Source of the DNA: Desulfovibrio sp. G11
GTDB taxonomy: Bacteria > Desulfobacterota > Desulfovibrionia > Desulfovibrionales > Desulfovibrionaceae
Reading direction: 5' to 3'
DNA: 64,000 bases
Assembly (NCBI RefSeq): GCF_900243745.1
Contig: NZ_LT984798.1
Span: 2,564,001 to 2,628,000, forward strand
Each line of letters opens with the position of its first letter. Position 1 is the first letter of the stretch. The translations under genes and the position numbers were made by a program. Of this stretch, positions 45,284-52,707 are shown piece by piece. Under the pieces are notes generated by a model. That model was given only the letters and a program-made list of their open reading frames with translations, was not told the origin of the DNA and did not search any database.

Positions 45284-45523
45284 AGCGGCTCAACCTTGAA
45301 AAATCTGGAACACGCTGCGTGGATTTGAGACAAACCCACATCGCGAAGTGTTTGCAAGGCAACCTTGCTTCGGCCGTTGCGACAAAAGAATTACGGGCGA
45401 AGACAGCAGGAAAGATAGTGGTCAGGCAGCCATTTCAAGCGTTGCCTGTTCCAGGGGCAATACATCTCCAGAACTACCATAACCCATTGACCGGATACAG
45501 TATTTTTTTCAGGCTCCTGAACA

Positions 45524-45566
45524 GTCTCCCCCTGCATGGCTTTGCCGTACGGGGGGAGACCTTTTT
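45524..45566 (+). terminator. terminator between fliE and fliF
   Basis: Nine-bp perfect stem GTCTCCCCC/GGGGGAGAC around a 19-base loop, followed by C and five T. Confidence 0.85.
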
Positions 45567-45613
45567 AAGGCGTCATAAATTTGAATTTCAGGTACTTACA
45601 AAATGCCTTTAAA

Positions 45614-45640
45614 ATATAGTATGTTATTACAATACTATAT
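45614..45640. promoter_or_regulatory. AT-rich inverted repeat upstream of fliF
   Basis: Perfect nine-base arms ATATAGTAT and ATACTATAT separated by nine bases, about 80 bases before the fliF ATG. It looks like an operator for a dimeric regulator and overlaps possible AT-rich -10 sequence. Confidence 0.5.
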
Positions 45641-45721
45641 GATTAGGCATGAATGTTGCTACGGCAAGGCAAGCCCGGCCTTGTGCCGGAAAACCGGCGC
45701 CGGAGCGCACAGGAGCGGACC

Positions 45722-47365
45722 ATGCCTGCATTCATCCAACAGTTTATCAATTCTTTCAAAGCAGTATGGGCAAAGATGAGCCAGCTGCAACGCATGGCCG
45801 CCGCAGGCGGGGCCGTGGCTCTGCTGGCCGGTATTATTGGGCTTTCCATCTGGATGGGCCGCCCCGAGTACCGCGTTCTTTATTCCAATCTTGGCCCCGA
45901 AGACGCCAGCGTGGTGGTCAAGGCCCTGCAGTCCGACAAGGTGGCCTACCGCATTACTGATAACGGAGCCACCATCATGGTTCCGCAGGAAGTGGTATAC
46001 GACCAGCGCATCAAGATCGCGGGCGAAGGCGGTCTGGTGGGGCAGGGAATCGGTTTTGAAATTTTTGACAAGGTCAAGGTCGGTCAGACAGACTTTGTGC
46101 AGAAAATAAACTATACCCGCGCCCTTCAGGGCGAACTGGCCCGCACGATCAGCGAATTTCCCAGTGTGGAAAGTGCGCGAGTGCATCTGGTCATCCCCCG
46201 CCGCAGCCTTTTTGTCGAAGAGCGCCAGTCGCCTTCGGCTTCGGTGGTGCTCAAGCTTATTCGCCCCAACATCAAGGTTGACCAGAAAGAAATCAACGCC
46301 ATCCTCAATATGATGCTCATGTCTGTGGAAGGCCTGGACAGGGGGCATGTTTCCATTACCGATACCAGCGGCAAGGTGCTCTACCAGCCGGAGGAAGACA
46401 GCTTGGCGGGCATTACCACCACGCAGATGGAATACCGTCAGACCGTGCAACGCAATCTTGAACGCCGTATTGAAGAAATGCTCCAGCCCCTTTTTGGCCC
46501 TGGCCGCGTCATTGCCAAGGTCAACGCTGATATGGACTTCAGCCAGAAAACCATACGCCGCGAACTGTTCGACCCCGAAAGAACGGCTGTGCGCAGCGAA
46601 TACCGCAGCGAAGAAAGCCAGCAGGGGCGCGCCAACCTTGAGGCAGGCTCGCCAGATGTGAATTTTCGCGGCGACGGCATCACCGGTTCTGTCTCTGACC
46701 AGAGCGGAACCCGTGAAGCCCGCACCACCAACTACGAAATCAACAAGGAAGAACAGCAGATCGTGTCCAACGTGGGAGAATTGCGCCGCCTGACGGTTGC
46801 AGTCCTCATTGATGGCACGTATGTAAAGGCCGATGGCGCGTGGACGTTTATGCCGCGCAAAAGCGAAGAGCTTGAACAGGTGCGTCAGCTTGTTCATAAT
46901 GCCGTGGGGCTGGATACGGGCCGGGGCGACGCACTGGAGGTCAGCTCCGCGCCCTTTACCGACTCCGAGCCGCCCAGGGACCCGAATTTTGCCGACATGC
47001 TGGCTGACTATGCCGAACGTCTGGGCAAGCCCCTGCTTAATGCCCTGCTGGCCTTCCTGTTCCTGATGCTTATAGTGCGGCCTGTGGTGCTGGCTCTTAT
47101 CCGGCCCAAGGTTGAGGCCGGTGAAATGGTGGAAGGCCTGGAAGGCCTGCCCGCCGCCGAAGAGCAGCTCGCTCTGTACGAGGCGCTGGAAGAAGCCGCC
47201 AGAACAGAAGACGAGGTGCCGCAGGAAGACGACGAGGACGACCTGGTGTTCAAGGACATTGAAGCCCTGAAAGCGCACATCTTTACCCTGTCCGACAATC
47301 ATATGGAACAGGTGGTTACCCTGGTGCGCGGTTGGATGAAGAACGATGAAGCAGTTAAAGCCTAG
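45722..47365 (+). CDS. fliF: flagellar MS-ring protein FliF
   Basis: Inner-membrane ring of the flagellar motor. 547 residues: first membrane segment AAAGGAVALLAGIIGLSIWM, ring-building motifs with YRVLYSNLGPEDASVV and ARVHLVIPRRSLFVEE, the second segment LLNALLAFLFLMLIVRPVVL, and an acidic cytoplasmic tail ending HMEQVVTLVRGWMKNDEAVKA, the FliG-binding element. The ATG at 45722 has AGGAGCGG upstream; the longer frame (from 45653) adds residues before any ring homology. It overlaps the next small ORF by 20 bases. Confidence 0.96.
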   Translation: MPAFIQQFINSFKAVWAKMSQLQRMAAAGGAVALLAGIIGLSIWMGRPEYRVLYSNLGPEDASVVVKALQSDKVAYRITDNGATIMVPQEVVYDQRIKIAGEGGLVGQGIGFEIFDKVKVGQTDFVQKINYTRALQGELARTISEFPSVESARVHLVIPRRSLFVEERQSPSASVVLKLIRPNIKVDQKEINAILNMMLMSVEGLDRGHVSITDTSGKVLYQPEEDSLAGITTTQMEYRQTVQRNLERRIEEMLQPLFGPGRVIAKVNADMDFSQKTIRRELFDPERTAVRSEYRSEESQQGRANLEAGSPDVNFRGDGITGSVSDQSGTREARTTNYEINKEEQQIVSNVGELRRLTVAVLIDGTYVKADGAWTFMPRKSEELEQVRQLVHNAVGLDTGRGDALEVSSAPFTDSEPPRDPNFADMLADYAERLGKPLLNALLAFLFLMLIVRPVVLALIRPKVEAGEMVEGLEGLPAAEEQLALYEALEEAARTEDEVPQEDDEDDLVFKDIEALKAHIFTLSDNHMEQVVTLVRGWMKNDEAVKA

Positions 47366-47564
47366 CTCCCCGCGGATGGGCCTTTCGTCAGGGCAGGGCG
47401 GCGGTTCTACGCCGGCCCTGTCACGGCTCAAGGCGCTGCGCCTGGCGCAGAAAGAAACCAATCAGCGGGTGGAGGAATTGAAGTTGCGGCTGTTCCGTAT
47501 TACCGAGCAGCATATGGATCAGGCCGTGCGGCTTATCAAGCGCTGGCTTTCAGACAAGGACTAA
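47346..47564 (+). CDS. small protein duplicating the FliF C-terminal tail
   Basis: 72 residues. The first 35 are basic and flexible. The last 32 align with the end of FliF just upstream: VEELKLRLFRITEQHMDQAV against IEALKAHIFTLSDNHMEQVV, then RLIKRWLSDKD against TLVRGWMKNDE. Because this FliF element is what docks into the FliG N-terminal domain, the small protein is predicted to bind FliG or to be a tail duplicate (inference). It starts inside the end of fliF and precedes fliG by 42 bases. The start could also be a later codon. Confidence 0.65.
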   Translation: MKQLKPSSPRMGLSSGQGGGSTPALSRLKALRLAQKETNQRVEELKLRLFRITEQHMDQAVRLIKRWLSDKD

Positions 47565-47606
47565 AACCCCTCTGTGCCCTCGGGGGCGGGGTGAAGGAGC
47601 ATAAGG

Positions 47607-48602
47607 ATGGAGTTGACCGGCAAACAGCGCATCGCCGTGCTGCTGCTCGCCATGGGCGACAAATTCACGGCCGACGTGTTCAAGCGCATGGACAGGCAGG
47701 AAATAGCCGAGATCTCCAAAGCCATTGTGGACTTGGAACCCGTGCCGCGTGAAATTGTGGAAGACGTCCTGCGCGAGTTTCACGAATCTCTGGTGGAAGG
47801 GGTGGATATGATAGCGGGCGGCAGCGATACGCTCAAACGTCTGCTGGTCAAGAACCTCGACCCCGAGACCGCCAAGTACATTATGGACTCGCTCAGCCTT
47901 GAAACCGGCCCCGCGCCATTTCGCGAGCTTGAGCAGGTAAGCCCTCGCCTTCTTTCACAAATTTTACGCAACGAGCACCCGCAGACCCTGGCGCTCATTC
48001 TTGGGCATCTGCATCCTGATCAGGCCGCCAATTTATTGACAAGCCTGCCCGCCGGTGTGCGCGCCGAGGTGCTCATGCGTCTGGCCCGGCTTGAGGCCGT
48101 GCCGGAAGACATGCTTATGGAAGTGGACAAGGTGCTTACAAGCCAGCTGATCGCCATGGGCGGCAAGGAAGGCAAAAAGGTGGGCGGCGTACAGTCTGTG
48201 GCTGAAATTCTCAATGCCGTGGACCGCGCCACCGAAGAAGAAGTGCTGTCCGAAATCGAAGAAGATTCCGCCCAGATGGCCGAAGATATCCGCAACCTCA
48301 TGTTCGTCTTTGAAGACTGCAAAAATATTGACGACCGCGGCGTGCGCGAGATGCTCAAGGAAATTTCCAACGAAGACCTTACCCTGGCCCTGCGTGGCTC
48401 CAGTGACGACCTCAAGGAAAAGTTCTTCAAGAATATGTCCGAACGCGCGGGCAACATGATTCGCGAAGAACTGGAATATATGGGGCCGACCAAGCTTTCA
48501 GACGTAGAGGCCGCGCAGCAGAATATCGTAAAGGTTGTGCGTCGCCTTGAGGCGGAAAACAAGCTTGTCATCAGCAGGGGTGCTGGCGAGGTCTTTGTAT
48601 AG
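47607..48602 (+). CDS. fliG: flagellar motor switch protein FliG
   Basis: Rotor protein of the C ring that binds FliF, FliM and MotA. 331 residues, normal. EHPQTLALILGHLHPDQAA is the middle-domain EHPQ motif and MFVFEDCKNIDDRGVREMLK the C-terminal domain; the torque helix region is KFFKNMSERAGNMIREEL. GAAGGAG eight bases before the ATG. Lies between the FliF-tail duplicate and fliH. Confidence 0.97.
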   Translation: MELTGKQRIAVLLLAMGDKFTADVFKRMDRQEIAEISKAIVDLEPVPREIVEDVLREFHESLVEGVDMIAGGSDTLKRLLVKNLDPETAKYIMDSLSLETGPAPFRELEQVSPRLLSQILRNEHPQTLALILGHLHPDQAANLLTSLPAGVRAEVLMRLARLEAVPEDMLMEVDKVLTSQLIAMGGKEGKKVGGVQSVAEILNAVDRATEEEVLSEIEEDSAQMAEDIRNLMFVFEDCKNIDDRGVREMLKEISNEDLTLALRGSSDDLKEKFFKNMSERAGNMIREELEYMGPTKLSDVEAAQQNIVKVVRRLEAENKLVISRGAGEVFV

Positions 48603-48706
48603 GGCTGCGGCAGGTGCCCCGTATCCAGGGGTAACAGCCTTGCTGTGCCGGCTGGTCTGGCGGCCGCTGCAGATCTGCACTGAAAAATTCTAACCCGGAA
48701 AACGTC

Positions 48707-50653
48707 ATGGTGTCAGATCAGTTGCGCAAAAAATGGGGTACTGTCTTCATGGGTGAGCGCGAAGCCACCGTGGAGCAGCTTGACGCCATGCAGGAACCCC
48801 TGCGCCGTGAGCGTGCGCAACAGCAGGAACAGGAAGATTATTTTGCGCGGGTGCGGGCCAAGGCCGAGGAAAGGGCGCGTGAAATACTGGGGGCAGCCTA
48901 CGCCGAACGCCAAAGGGTGCTCGACGAGGCGCGGGCCGAGGCGCAGGACCTGAAGCAGCGGCTCATTGGCGACAGCGAAACACTCAAGGCCCAGGCGCAG
49001 GAAGACAGAAAGCAGGCCGGAGCCGAGCTGGGCAAGGCGCAAGTGCTGCGAGAGCAGGCGCAAGCCGTGCTCGACGCAGCCCATGGCGAGGGATTTCAGG
49101 CGGGTATGGACCAGGCCGGGCAGGAGCTTAAAGAGTTTCGCGCCGAAATGGGGCAGGCGCTCGGCAGTGTGCTTTATGCGCTGGATGCCCAGCGCCGCAA
49201 CATATGCGACGCCTGGCGTGAAGAACTTGCCCTGCTGACGCAGGAGGCCGTTACGGCAGGTACGGGCTGGGTGCTGGAAGAAGAGCATAAACGCATCTTG
49301 CAGGCCCTGGTCTTTGAGGCGCTCAACCTGTTGGAAGACCGCGCCTCCATCACCGTACGCGTGCATCCCGATGACGAAGGCACCGTGGGCGACATGTTCA
49401 TGGCTGCCCGTGAGCGTGTGCCCGAGTTGCAGCAATGGGTCGTCAACGGCGATGAGTCTGTTGAACGTGGCGGGCTGGTGGCTGAAAGCGTCAGCGGCAG
49501 CGTAGACTGTCGCCGGGAACATTACGCAGAACTGGTCAACGGTATTTTATCCCATCTGACCCTCGGGCCTGACCGGAAAGAAGAAAGCGATGGAGAGGCC
49601 GTCAGCCGGATGGTGCAGCAAGAGGCCGAGCGCATAGCCGCTATGGCTCCCGCGCCGGAATATCCTGCCGCGTCCGCCGGTCAGACAGACCTGATCCCGC
49701 AGGCGGCGCAGGAAAACGCCCCGGTAAAAGAGGCGGCTCAGGCTTCATACGAAGGCTCACACGAGACGTTATCGTCTGAAGCGGCCGATCCTCTGAATGC
49801 AGGATTGCCGGCAGACATTTCCGGTGATGTTTCCAGCGGTATGGGGGCTGACCATTCCGGTGAGGAGTCTGAACATTCCCATGCGGCGGATGAGCCTGCG
49901 CTGGCGGCGGACCCTGAAGGGGCCGTGCCCGGCAGCCGGGCCATGCTGGCGGAAGACGACGGCACGCAGGCAGACCTTGCCGCTGCTGCCCCGGAAGATG
50001 CCTATATGCAGAACGCCGCCGGCGCCACTGCTGGGGGTGCGGGCATGCCTGGTACGGAGGCTACACCCCCTGCTGCCGCAGCCTCGGACTCGGAGCACGG
50101 AGGTTTCGTTCATGCTCCGGAGTCGGGCGACCCCGCCCGGTCTCCGGCGGGCGAAGCGGCTGCCGGTGAATACGGCATGCCTGACACGCCCGCCTCCGCT
50201 CCGGAAGGCACACCGTCAGCCCCGGGTGGGATTGACGCGGAAACATATACGGAACACCAGAAGACTCCGGCGATGGACGCTTTTTCGGAGAAAATTCCGG
50301 CGGGCGAAGCACCTGGAGCCGCTCCCGCAGCGCTGCCAGACATGCCTGCAGGGCATGAATCCGCGGGTAAAACCAACGGCATGGGCAATCACGGCGCACA
50401 ATCTGCTGGCGTTGCGCCGCAGACTGTCAATCCTGCCGTCGCACAGCCTGGAGCGCGTCCGGCAAATCCCACGCTGGCGGAGCTGGAAGACGAGCTTTTT
50501 CCGCTTGATGACGAAGAGGGTGGTGCGGTTTCCGGCCAGCCAGGCCAATCAGGTCAATCAGGTCAGTCAGGCCAGTCAGGCCAGTCAGGTCTGGCCGATC
50601 ATGATGTTTTTTCCCAGGGCGGTTTCCTGCCCGGCGCGGGCAAAGGCCGCTGA
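48707..50653 (+). CDS. fliH: flagellar assembly protein FliH with long disordered extension
   Basis: Regulator of the export ATPase FliI. Residues 1-285 hold FliH character: a Glu/Ala/Arg-rich helical N-terminal half (ERAREILGAAYAERQRVLDE) and a C-terminal domain with GTGWVLEEEHKRILQALVFEAL, SITVRVHPDDEG and GLVAESVSGSVDC. A further 360 residues are rich in Ala, Pro, Gly, Glu and Ser without fold, ending in a GQP/GQS tandem repeat. Total 648 residues against about 230-280 for most FliH. No frameshift is needed to explain this. fliI follows after 15 bases. Confidence 0.88.
   Translation: MVSDQLRKKWGTVFMGEREATVEQLDAMQEPLRRERAQQQEQEDYFARVRAKAEERAREILGAAYAERQRVLDEARAEAQDLKQRLIGDSETLKAQAQEDRKQAGAELGKAQVLREQAQAVLDAAHGEGFQAGMDQAGQELKEFRAEMGQALGSVLYALDAQRRNICDAWREELALLTQEAVTAGTGWVLEEEHKRILQALVFEALNLLEDRASITVRVHPDDEGTVGDMFMAARERVPELQQWVVNGDESVERGGLVAESVSGSVDCRREHYAELVNGILSHLTLGPDRKEESDGEAVSRMVQQEAERIAAMAPAPEYPAASAGQTDLIPQAAQENAPVKEAAQASYEGSHETLSSEAADPLNAGLPADISGDVSSGMGADHSGEESEHSHAADEPALAADPEGAVPGSRAMLAEDDGTQADLAAAAPEDAYMQNAAGATAGGAGMPGTEATPPAAAASDSEHGGFVHAPESGDPARSPAGEAAAGEYGMPDTPASAPEGTPSAPGGIDAETYTEHQKTPAMDAFSEKIPAGEAPGAAPAALPDMPAGHESAGKTNGMGNHGAQSAGVAPQTVNPAVAQPGARPANPTLAELEDELFPLDDEEGGAVSGQPGQSGQSGQSGQSGQSGLADHDVFSQGGFLPGAGKGR
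50534..50587 (+). repeat. nine-base tandem repeat encoding GQP/GQS
   Basis: Six head-to-tail nine-base units (GGCCAGCCA, then variants of GGTCAATCA/GGCCAGTCA) near the end of fliH, coding for GQP and five GQS. Being a multiple of three, copy-number changes would keep the frame. Confidence 0.9.
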
Positions 50654-50668
50654 CAGCATGGTTGTGTT

Positions 50669-52183
50669 ATGAAGCTGGACCCGCAAGCCTGCATCAAATT
50701 ACTGCAAACAAGCAATCCCGTGCGTCTGTACGGCAAGGTCAACAAGGTCGTGGGCCTTGTGGCAGAAGGCAGCGGTCTGCGCGCTCCTTTGGGGGCCGTG
50801 TGCCACATGCTGCCCGATGGCGGCGATGAAGGCATCGCCGCCGAGGTGGTAGGTTTTCGTGACGGCAATCTGTTGTTCATGCCTTACGGCGATATGCGCG
50901 GCATCCGCCCGGGCAGCCGCATCCGCAACACCAGCCTGCCGCCGGTTTTTCCGGCCGGGCCGGGATTGCTTGGGCGGGCCTTTGACGCTTTCGGCACGCC
51001 GCTGGACGCAGGCCCACCGATCAGCGCTGAACTGTATTCTTCGCCGTTGCCTATGGGTGATAATGCCAAGGCCGACTTTGCCCGTCAGGTGCAGGAACAG
51101 GAGCCGTATGTGCCGGAATGGGCCGCCGTGGCCCGCCAGCAGTGGCATCCCGAGCTTGTTCCCATCTACGCCGACCCGCCAAGCCCGCTACAGCGCCCGC
51201 GCATTACGGATATTCTTGATGTGGGCGTCCGCTCGGTCAACAGTCTGCTCACACTCGGCAAGGGGCAGCGTGTGGGCATTATGGCCGGTTCCGGCGTGGG
51301 CAAATCTACGCTTATGGGCATGATGGCCCGCTATACCCGCGCTGATGTCAACGTTATCGCCCTCATTGGCGAACGTGGCCGTGAAGTGGTGGAATTTATG
51401 GAACGGGACCTCGGGCCGGAGGGCATGGCGCGTTCTGTTCTGGTCATCGCCACATCCGACCAGTCCCCTCTGGTACGTATGCGCGCGGCCTATGCAGCTA
51501 CGGGAGTTGCCGAATATTTCCGCGACAAGGGCATGGACGTACTGCTCATGATGGACTCTGTAACCCGCTTTGCCATGGCCGCGCGCGAAGTAGGGCTGGC
51601 TGTGGGCGAGCCACCGACCACCAAGGGCTATACCCCCACGGTTTTCGCTCAGCTGCCCAAGCTGCTGGAACGGGCCGGGCGGTCCGCCAGGGGAACCATT
51701 ACGGGTATTTATACAGTGCTGGTGGACGGCGATGACTTTAACGAACCCATTGCCGACGCCGTGCGGTCCATTCTGGACGGTCACATTGTGCTCACCCGCG
51801 ATCTGGCGGACCAGGGGCATTTTCCTGCCATTGACGTGCTGCGCTCCATCAGCCGTTTGCGGTCGGATATCTGCGATCGGCAGGATGTTCTGTCTGGGCG
51901 GGTGGTTACGCGTAATATGAGCACCTTTCGTAAAGTGGAGGATATGGTCAACATCGGGGCCTACGCCAAGGGAACCAATGCCGAGATTGACGCCGCCATT
52001 GAAAGCATGCCCGCCATCAATTCTTTCTTGCGACAGGACGTGGGCGACCCGCAGTTTCTGGAACCAAGCATGCAGCAACTGCGTACGCTTGCCCAACTGG
52101 CCGAAGCCGCAGCATCCCCTATGGCGCAGGCTGCTCCCGGCATGCCGCAAGGGCAGGGCGGAGTGGCTCCGTTGCGCAGCTAG
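50669..52183 (+). CDS. fliI: flagellum-specific ATPase FliI
   Basis: Export ATPase of the flagellar type III apparatus. 504 residues. Walker A GIMAGSGVGKSTLMGM, Walker B region VLLMMDSVTRFAMAAREV, and the specific FliI/YscN block GEPPTTKGYTPTVFAQLPKL are present. The C terminus has an extra Ala/Pro/Gly-rich tail (SPMAQAAPGMPQGQGG). No fliJ gene is recognisable directly after it. Confidence 0.97.
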   Translation: MKLDPQACIKLLQTSNPVRLYGKVNKVVGLVAEGSGLRAPLGAVCHMLPDGGDEGIAAEVVGFRDGNLLFMPYGDMRGIRPGSRIRNTSLPPVFPAGPGLLGRAFDAFGTPLDAGPPISAELYSSPLPMGDNAKADFARQVQEQEPYVPEWAAVARQQWHPELVPIYADPPSPLQRPRITDILDVGVRSVNSLLTLGKGQRVGIMAGSGVGKSTLMGMMARYTRADVNVIALIGERGREVVEFMERDLGPEGMARSVLVIATSDQSPLVRMRAAYAATGVAEYFRDKGMDVLLMMDSVTRFAMAAREVGLAVGEPPTTKGYTPTVFAQLPKLLERAGRSARGTITGIYTVLVDGDDFNEPIADAVRSILDGHIVLTRDLADQGHFPAIDVLRSISRLRSDICDRQDVLSGRVVTRNMSTFRKVEDMVNIGAYAKGTNAEIDAAIESMPAINSFLRQDVGDPQFLEPSMQQLRTLAQLAEAAASPMAQAAPGMPQGQGGVAPLRS

Positions 52184-52707
52184 GGCAATTCAGCTTTAAA
52201 TTGCTCTGACGGCTGCGTGAGCAGACGTTCGCTAGCGTGTCTTAACCTTTGTGAAAATATGTTCGCAACGGTAATCTTTTCTAACCCTTTCCCCTCACCG
52301 CGGCCGCCCGGCCGGCGGAATTTTTCTGTTGCGCTCCACAACCCGGCGCTGTCCACAACACTGTCATGGCCGGTTGGCGGCGCACCGCGGCCTGTGAAGC
52401 GGCAGATTTGTCAAAAATCTCCTGGCAATCCCACAGCCCTGGAAGCTTCTGGTTTATATTTGAGAATTATGTCACATGCTGCTTGAAGGTAGGAGGGGGC
52501 TGTGGTAACTTGACGCTGTGGTTCATATTGCCGAGCGTCCTGTCAGGCTTTTTCGCTGTTGCGTATGGCGTGCTGCCTGTGTTACCGCTGTGTAACAATA
52601 GCGCCAATGGACGTAACCGCCCGGCGCGACACATTTTTGCGCTCACGGTCCGGCGGCTATGCCGCTGGCGGCACAGGTCCCAGGTCATAGAAAACCGGGG
52701 CGTTGTC
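52184..52707. other. intergenic region between fliI and the PEP-synthase-like locus
   Basis: 524 bases. A weak AT hairpin follows fliI (about 52182-52206). The frame of the next gene is open back to 52366, but that part has no ribosome site and an unnatural composition. No fliJ-like coiled-coil coding sequence is found. Confidence 0.5.

Larger units (their letters stand above)
45284..45721. other. 438-base gap inside the flagellar cluster
   Basis: Holds a strong terminator (45524-45566) and a palindrome (45614-45640) before fliF, so flgBC-fliE and fliF onward may be separate transcripts. No ORF with a ribosome site was seen. Confidence 0.6.

Noticed and set aside
45659-47461. 600-codon open frame on the minus strand
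   Set aside because: Lies exactly opposite fliF, which has clear family motifs and a ribosome site. High GC at third positions leaves the antisense frame open by chance.
50534-50587. CRISPR-like or mobile repeat
   Set aside because: Nine-base units without spacers inside a coding frame; it is a coding tandem repeat.
52184-52707. fliJ gene after fliI
   Set aside because: The space would fit it, but no frame gives a charged coiled-coil protein of about 150 residues.
52366-52707. Longer N terminus for PEP-synthase-like protein A
   Set aside because: The frame is open, but the 114 extra codons read like noncoding DNA and have no ribosome site; the paralog begins in the same style as the chosen start.
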